Of a DNA stretch of 64,000 nucleotides, positions 60,608 to 64,000 are shown in pieces. Origin of the DNA: Microbacterium sp. BR1 (GTDB taxonomy: Bacteria > Actinomycetota > Actinomycetes > Actinomycetales > Microbacteriaceae). The stretch's first letter is position 1, and every line of letters begins with the position of its first letter. The notes beneath the pieces were generated by a model. The model worked only from the letters and a program-made list of their open reading frames with translations. It did not search any database and was not told the DNA's origin. The position numbers and the translations under genes were made by a program. Location: the NCBI RefSeq assembly GCF_002812725.1, contig NZ_NMUN01000007.1, forward strand, positions 62,001-126,000, in the 5' to 3' direction.

Positions 60608-61750
60608 TCAGGCGCAGCCGCAGCTGCCGCGGACGATCAGGCGCGGCGCGAACACGACGTCGAACGGCCGGCCGTCTTCCGGGGGCGCGCCCGCGGCGCC
60701 GGCGAGGATCCGGGCCGCCGCACGCCCCATGGCCTCCATCGGCTGCCGCACCGTCGTCAGGGGCGGCGTGCTCAGACGTGCCGCGAGCGTGCCGTCGAAA
60801 CCCGTGACGATCACGTCGTCCGGCACGCGTACGCCCAGCGCGGCGAGCGCGTCGAGGGTGGCGAACGCGTGCTGATCGGTCGCGCAGACGAGCGCCCTCG
60901 GCAACCGTCCCGCCGCGTGGAGCGCGCCGAGTTGCGGAATGAGTTCGTCGTCCCCCCGCACGGTGGCGTCGATGGCCTCCGTGCGCATGCGCACGCCGTG
61001 GGTCGCCAGGCCCTCGCACAGTCCGTCGAAGCGCTGCGCGCTATCGGATGCCTCGCGTCGACCGACGAACGCCACGTCGTGCACACCGTGGACGGTGACG
61101 AGGTGGTCGGCCAGGTCGCGCATCCCGCCGACGTTGTCGACGCGGACGCGGTGGTGCGGGTCATCCGCGGGAAGGATGCTGAAGAGGACGATCGGGATCG
61201 TCGGCGCGTAGCGCGCGAGCGTCGGCGAGGTCTGCTCGGAGGGGAAGATCGCCAGTCCGTCCACCCGCCCGGCGGTATCGGCCACCGACACGTCGCTGTT
61301 GTTACCGCTGCTGAGCATGACGGGTCGTCCGAGGGCCCAGCACTCCAGTTCGAACCCGCGCTGCACCTCGTCGACGTACAGGGGGAACGCCCGCGGATCG
61401 GCCAGGACGTCGTCGTCCGTCTCCGACCATTCGATCAGGCGTCTCTCCGCCAGCCGCGGCGTGTGCAGTCCGGCGAGCGGATGCTTCGACTCGGCGACCG
61501 GTTCGGCACGTTCCAGAAGCAGGTCGAAGGCGTGCAGTCCCAGGGTGCCGGTTCGTCCGCGAGCGAGACCGCGGGCCGCCGCACTCGGCGCGTATCCGAG
61601 ACGTCGCGCCGCGGCGAGGACGCGCTCACGCGTGGCCTCGCTGAGCTGGTCCGGCCGACGGAAGGCGAACGAGACCGAGGCGATCGACACGCCCGCCGCC
61701 TCGGCGACGTCGTAGACCGTCGGGCGCCGCGCGCTCTTGTCATCCCCCAT
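60608..61750 (-). CDS. LacI-family regulator of the beta-glucoside operon
   Basis: A 380-residue regulator. HTH: TVYDVAEAAGVSIASVSFAFRRPDQL, then sugar-binding domain with VDGLAIFPSEQ and VIVTGFDGTLAARL. The C-terminus ends CGCA. ATG 61750 was chosen; a GTG at 61762 overlapping the GH3 stop (GTGA) is possible. It lies last in the operon behind GH3. Confidence 0.92.
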   Translation of the reverse strand: MGDDKSARRPTVYDVAEAAGVSIASVSFAFRRPDQLSEATRERVLAAARRLGYAPSAAARGLARGRTGTLGLHAFDLLLERAEPVAESKHPLAGLHTPRLAERRLIEWSETDDDVLADPRAFPLYVDEVQRGFELECWALGRPVMLSSGNNSDVSVADTAGRVDGLAIFPSEQTSPTLARYAPTIPIVLFSILPADDPHHRVRVDNVGGMRDLADHLVTVHGVHDVAFVGRREASDSAQRFDGLCEGLATHGVRMRTEAIDATVRGDDELIPQLGALHAAGRLPRALVCATDQHAFATLDALAALGVRVPDDVIVTGFDGTLAARLSTPPLTTVRQPMEAMGRAAARILAGAAGAPPEDGRPFDVVFAPRLIVRGSCGCA

Positions 61751-61758
61751 GCGCCCCG

Positions 61759-63636
61759 TCACTCCTCGTCCGGCCGACCGCCCTCGTCCCCGGAAAGATC
61801 GAGTCCGAAGTGGACGGGGAACAACGGATCCTCGGTGTCCGACGGTACATCCTCGCGCGACCGGCGCACGGCATCCATCGACCGGGGGATCTCGATCGGC
61901 AGACGGCCGCGCGGTGCGACGCGCCCCCGGAGCGCCTCCAGCACGGCGTGTCCCGAGCTGCCGTAGTCGACGACGATCGCCGCCGCGTGGCCGACGAAGG
62001 GCGTCAGGATCGCGGGGCGATCGAGGGTGACGACGAGCACGAGCGGGCACTGCGCGGCCAGCTGCTGCAGGCGGTAGACGAGCCCCGGCGGGAATTCCAA
62101 CGACCCCTGGTGGAACCAGGCCTCCAGGAACAGATCGTCGCGCTGGTCGAACGGCGCCGCGATCCGCACGAGCGCGAGATCCGCCTGCGTGGGGTCGGTC
62201 ACGATCGCTCCGACACCCGCGAGGTCCTCGGGACGGAACCCCTCGGCGTAGACCGCGCCGACCGGGCTCATGGGCAGGACGGGGCGCCCGTCGCGCTCCT
62301 CGTTGACGAGGACCGTGAGCGAACGGGACTGGGCGCGCTCCCCCCGCAGCCGGAACTCGGCATTTCCGACGACGCGCTCGGCCTCGTCCACGTCGACGTA
62401 CGGGTCGTCGAACAGCCCCAGCGCGAACTTGACGCGCAACAGCCGACGCGCCGACGCGTCGATGCGCTGCTCGGGCACGCGCCCCGAGCGCACCAGGTCG
62501 ATCAGCAGGTCGACGCACTCCTCGCCGCCGAACTGATCCGCCCCGGCGTCGAGGATCTTCTCCATCCTCTCGGCGGGAGTCAGGTGCTCGACACCCCACG
62601 CCCGCGCCGGCAGCACCTGGTCACCGACGTGGTTGTCGTTGACGAGTTCCCAGTCGGTCACCACGACGCCGTCGTAGCCGAGCTCTTCTCGCAAGAGCCC
62701 CGTCACGATCTGCCGGTTGAACCCGAACCCGACCTCTTCGATGGCCTCGCCGTCGCGCACGAGTCCCACCGGCATGCCGTAGTAGGGCATCATCGCCGCC
62801 GTCCCGCGCCGGATCGCCTCGCGGAAGGGCTCGAGGTGGTACTCGAACATGCCGCCCGGGTACACCTGCTCTCGGCCGTACGGGAAGTGGGCGTCCTCTC
62901 CGCCCGCCTGCGGGCCACCTCCCGGGAAGTGCTTGGTCGTGCACGCGACGCTGTCGGGACCGAGCTCCTCGCCCTGGAAGCCCCGCAGGTACGCCGCGGT
63001 GAACTCGGTCACGCGCGCCGCGTCCTGTCCCAGCGTCTGCGCCTGTCGCCCCCAGCGCGGCTCGGTGGCGAGATCGATCTGCGGATGCAGGGCCGCACGG
63101 ATGCCGACGGCGCGGTACTCCCGCCGGGCGATCTCGGCGAACTCCCGCACCGTCTCGACGTCGTCGAGAGCCGCGAGCCCGAGGCCCTCGGGCCACTGCG
63201 AGAACGGTCCGGCAGCGAAGCCGACACCGGTGTTCTCGACGAACGCGTGCCGCGGATCGGTGCTGATCGTGACCGGGATACCGTGCGGGGTCGTCTCGGC
63301 GAGCGCCTGCAGCCGGTTGTTCCACTCGGCCGCCTGCCGGGCCGTGCGGATGGCGTGCACGTTGAAGTGCGTCAGGTTCTTGCCGACGACGACGGTCGAC
63401 GTGGGCGACTTCGAGATACGGCCGGGCGACTCGAGAAGCTCCCCCGATTCGCCGACCTCGATGACCGTGTGGAACATCAGCCCGCACTTCTCCTCCAGGC
63501 TCAGCCGCTGGAGGAGGTCTTCGGTGCGCGTGTCGACGTCGACGCGCGGGTCTTCGAAGGGATCGAGCACACCGTTGTCGTTGAGGTCGCGAAAGCGCGT
63601 GCCGTCGGGCGCGGTGAGGAAGCGGGGCGAGGTCAT
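61759..63636 (-). CDS. Glycoside hydrolase family 3 beta-glucosidase-like enzyme
   Basis: A 625-residue GH3 enzyme. KHFPGGGPQAGGEDAHFPYG and GYDGVVVTDWELV (Asp as nucleophile) are GH3 motifs, followed by the second alpha/beta domain. No signal peptide is seen, so it acts in the cytosol on imported oligosaccharides. It follows a sugar ABC permease by 28 nt and precedes a LacI gene. Confidence 0.93.
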   Translation of the reverse strand: MTSPRFLTAPDGTRFRDLNDNGVLDPFEDPRVDVDTRTEDLLQRLSLEEKCGLMFHTVIEVGESGELLESPGRISKSPTSTVVVGKNLTHFNVHAIRTARQAAEWNNRLQALAETTPHGIPVTISTDPRHAFVENTGVGFAAGPFSQWPEGLGLAALDDVETVREFAEIARREYRAVGIRAALHPQIDLATEPRWGRQAQTLGQDAARVTEFTAAYLRGFQGEELGPDSVACTTKHFPGGGPQAGGEDAHFPYGREQVYPGGMFEYHLEPFREAIRRGTAAMMPYYGMPVGLVRDGEAIEEVGFGFNRQIVTGLLREELGYDGVVVTDWELVNDNHVGDQVLPARAWGVEHLTPAERMEKILDAGADQFGGEECVDLLIDLVRSGRVPEQRIDASARRLLRVKFALGLFDDPYVDVDEAERVVGNAEFRLRGERAQSRSLTVLVNEERDGRPVLPMSPVGAVYAEGFRPEDLAGVGAIVTDPTQADLALVRIAAPFDQRDDLFLEAWFHQGSLEFPPGLVYRLQQLAAQCPLVLVVTLDRPAILTPFVGHAAAIVVDYGSSGHAVLEALRGRVAPRGRLPIEIPRSMDAVRRSREDVPSDTEDPLFPVHFGLDLSGDEGGRPDEE

Positions 63637-63664
63637 CGGGTCCTTTCCGTGGGGGCTCGCCGGG

Positions 63665-64000
63665 TCACTTGAGTCCCGTGGAGGCGATGCCCTGGATGAA
63701 GTAGCGCTGCAGGAAGACGAACAGCAGGATGATCGGCGTGATCACGAGGACGGAGCCGGCGAGCAGCAGACCGTAGTCGGTCGCGTTCTGCCCGGTCGAG
63801 TAGAGCGAGAGCGCCACGGGCAGGGTGTACATGTCCTCGGTCTGGGCCGACACGAGTGGCCAGAGGAAGTTGTTCCACGAGGCCAGGAAGGTCAGGATGC
63901 CGAGGGTCGCCAGGGGCGGCCCGCACAGGGGCATCACGATCCGGGCGAAGATCCGCAACTCGCCCGCGCCGTCGATGCGGGCGGCCTCCAGCAGCGAGTC
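63665..64000 (-). CDS. Sugar ABC transporter permease, C-terminal part (cut by window edge)
   Basis: The last about 111 residues of a MalG-type permease. DSLLEAARIDGAGELRIFARIVMPL is the EAA coupling loop and three hydrophobic helices follow. The rest of the transporter lies beyond the window. It probably imports the substrate of the GH3 enzyme. Confidence 0.9.
   Translation of the reverse strand, partial: DSLLEAARIDGAGELRIFARIVMPLCGPPLATLGILTFLASWNNFLWPLVSAQTEDMYTLPVALSLYSTGQNATDYGLLLAGSVLVITPIILLFVFLQRYFIQGIASTGLK

Overview
The window is chromosomal DNA from a high-GC actinobacterium, most likely a Microbacteriaceae member such as Microbacterium. This is inferred from codon use, frequent GTG starts, the many overlapping ATGA/GTGA gene junctions, the mycothiol-type arsenate reductase, MoeZ-like and CtpE-like families, and an actinobacterial secE-nusG-rplKA / rplJL arrangement. 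No phage, integrase, insertion sequence, CRISPR array or rRNA was seen. Genes are tightly packed, and the one real gap (about 41160-41590) holds a decayed gene.

Layout. (1) 1-6666: arsenic/oxyanion region: partial ArsR-like regulator at the left edge, MerR regulator, SulP anion transporter, ACR3 arsenite permease, aquaglyceroporin, ArsR, ArsO-like flavoprotein, ArsN-like acetyltransferase and ArsC. (2) 6731-29585: molybdenum cofactor and anaerobic/low-oxygen redox region: Cys-rich HTH regulator, fdhD, moaA, cytochrome bd oxidase with its assembly exporter (cydABDC), molybdate uptake (modCBA plus a Mop-domain regulator), Moco synthesis (moeZ-moeA-moaC-mobA-moaD plus a PatB-like aminotransferase; moaE-mog), an SDR/DUF2867-type protein, an FdhF/YdeP-type molybdoenzyme and a PAP2 phosphatase. 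All parts of the pathway are here: Mo import, pterin synthesis, Mo insertion, sulfuration (FdhD) and an enzyme that uses the cofactor. (3) 29598-34958: Bcr/CflA efflux pump, DUF3105 and DUF305 exported proteins, CtpE-like P-type ATPase. (4) 35049-39881: alpha-glucoside-like sugar ABC transporter with a divergent LacI regulator. (5) 39977-50231: ribosomal protein/transcription cluster (tRNA-Trp, secE, nusG, rplK, rplA; rplJ, rplL) split by about 6.5 kb holding lysE/lysR, a quinone oxidoreductase, a MarR-regulated MFS pump, a YqaJ-type nuclease and a pseudogene. (6) 50392-60586: PNPOx-like protein and a putrescine/GABA catabolic operon (gabT, putrescine oxidase, universal stress protein, permease, two aldehyde dehydrogenases) with a divergent PucR regulator. 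(7) 60608-64000: beta-glucosidase operon (sugar ABC permease, GH3, LacI), cut by the right edge.

A recurring signal is a -10 hexamer (TANNNT or close) placed 6-8 nt, usually exactly 6 nt, before the start codon with no Shine-Dalgarno site. This predicts leaderless transcripts for about 15 genes and fixed several starts. One of them precedes a 12-codon ORF whose stop overlaps the moaA start. Three convergent gene pairs end on the same CTAG tetranucleotide. Assignments rest on reading motifs and context; no database search was run.
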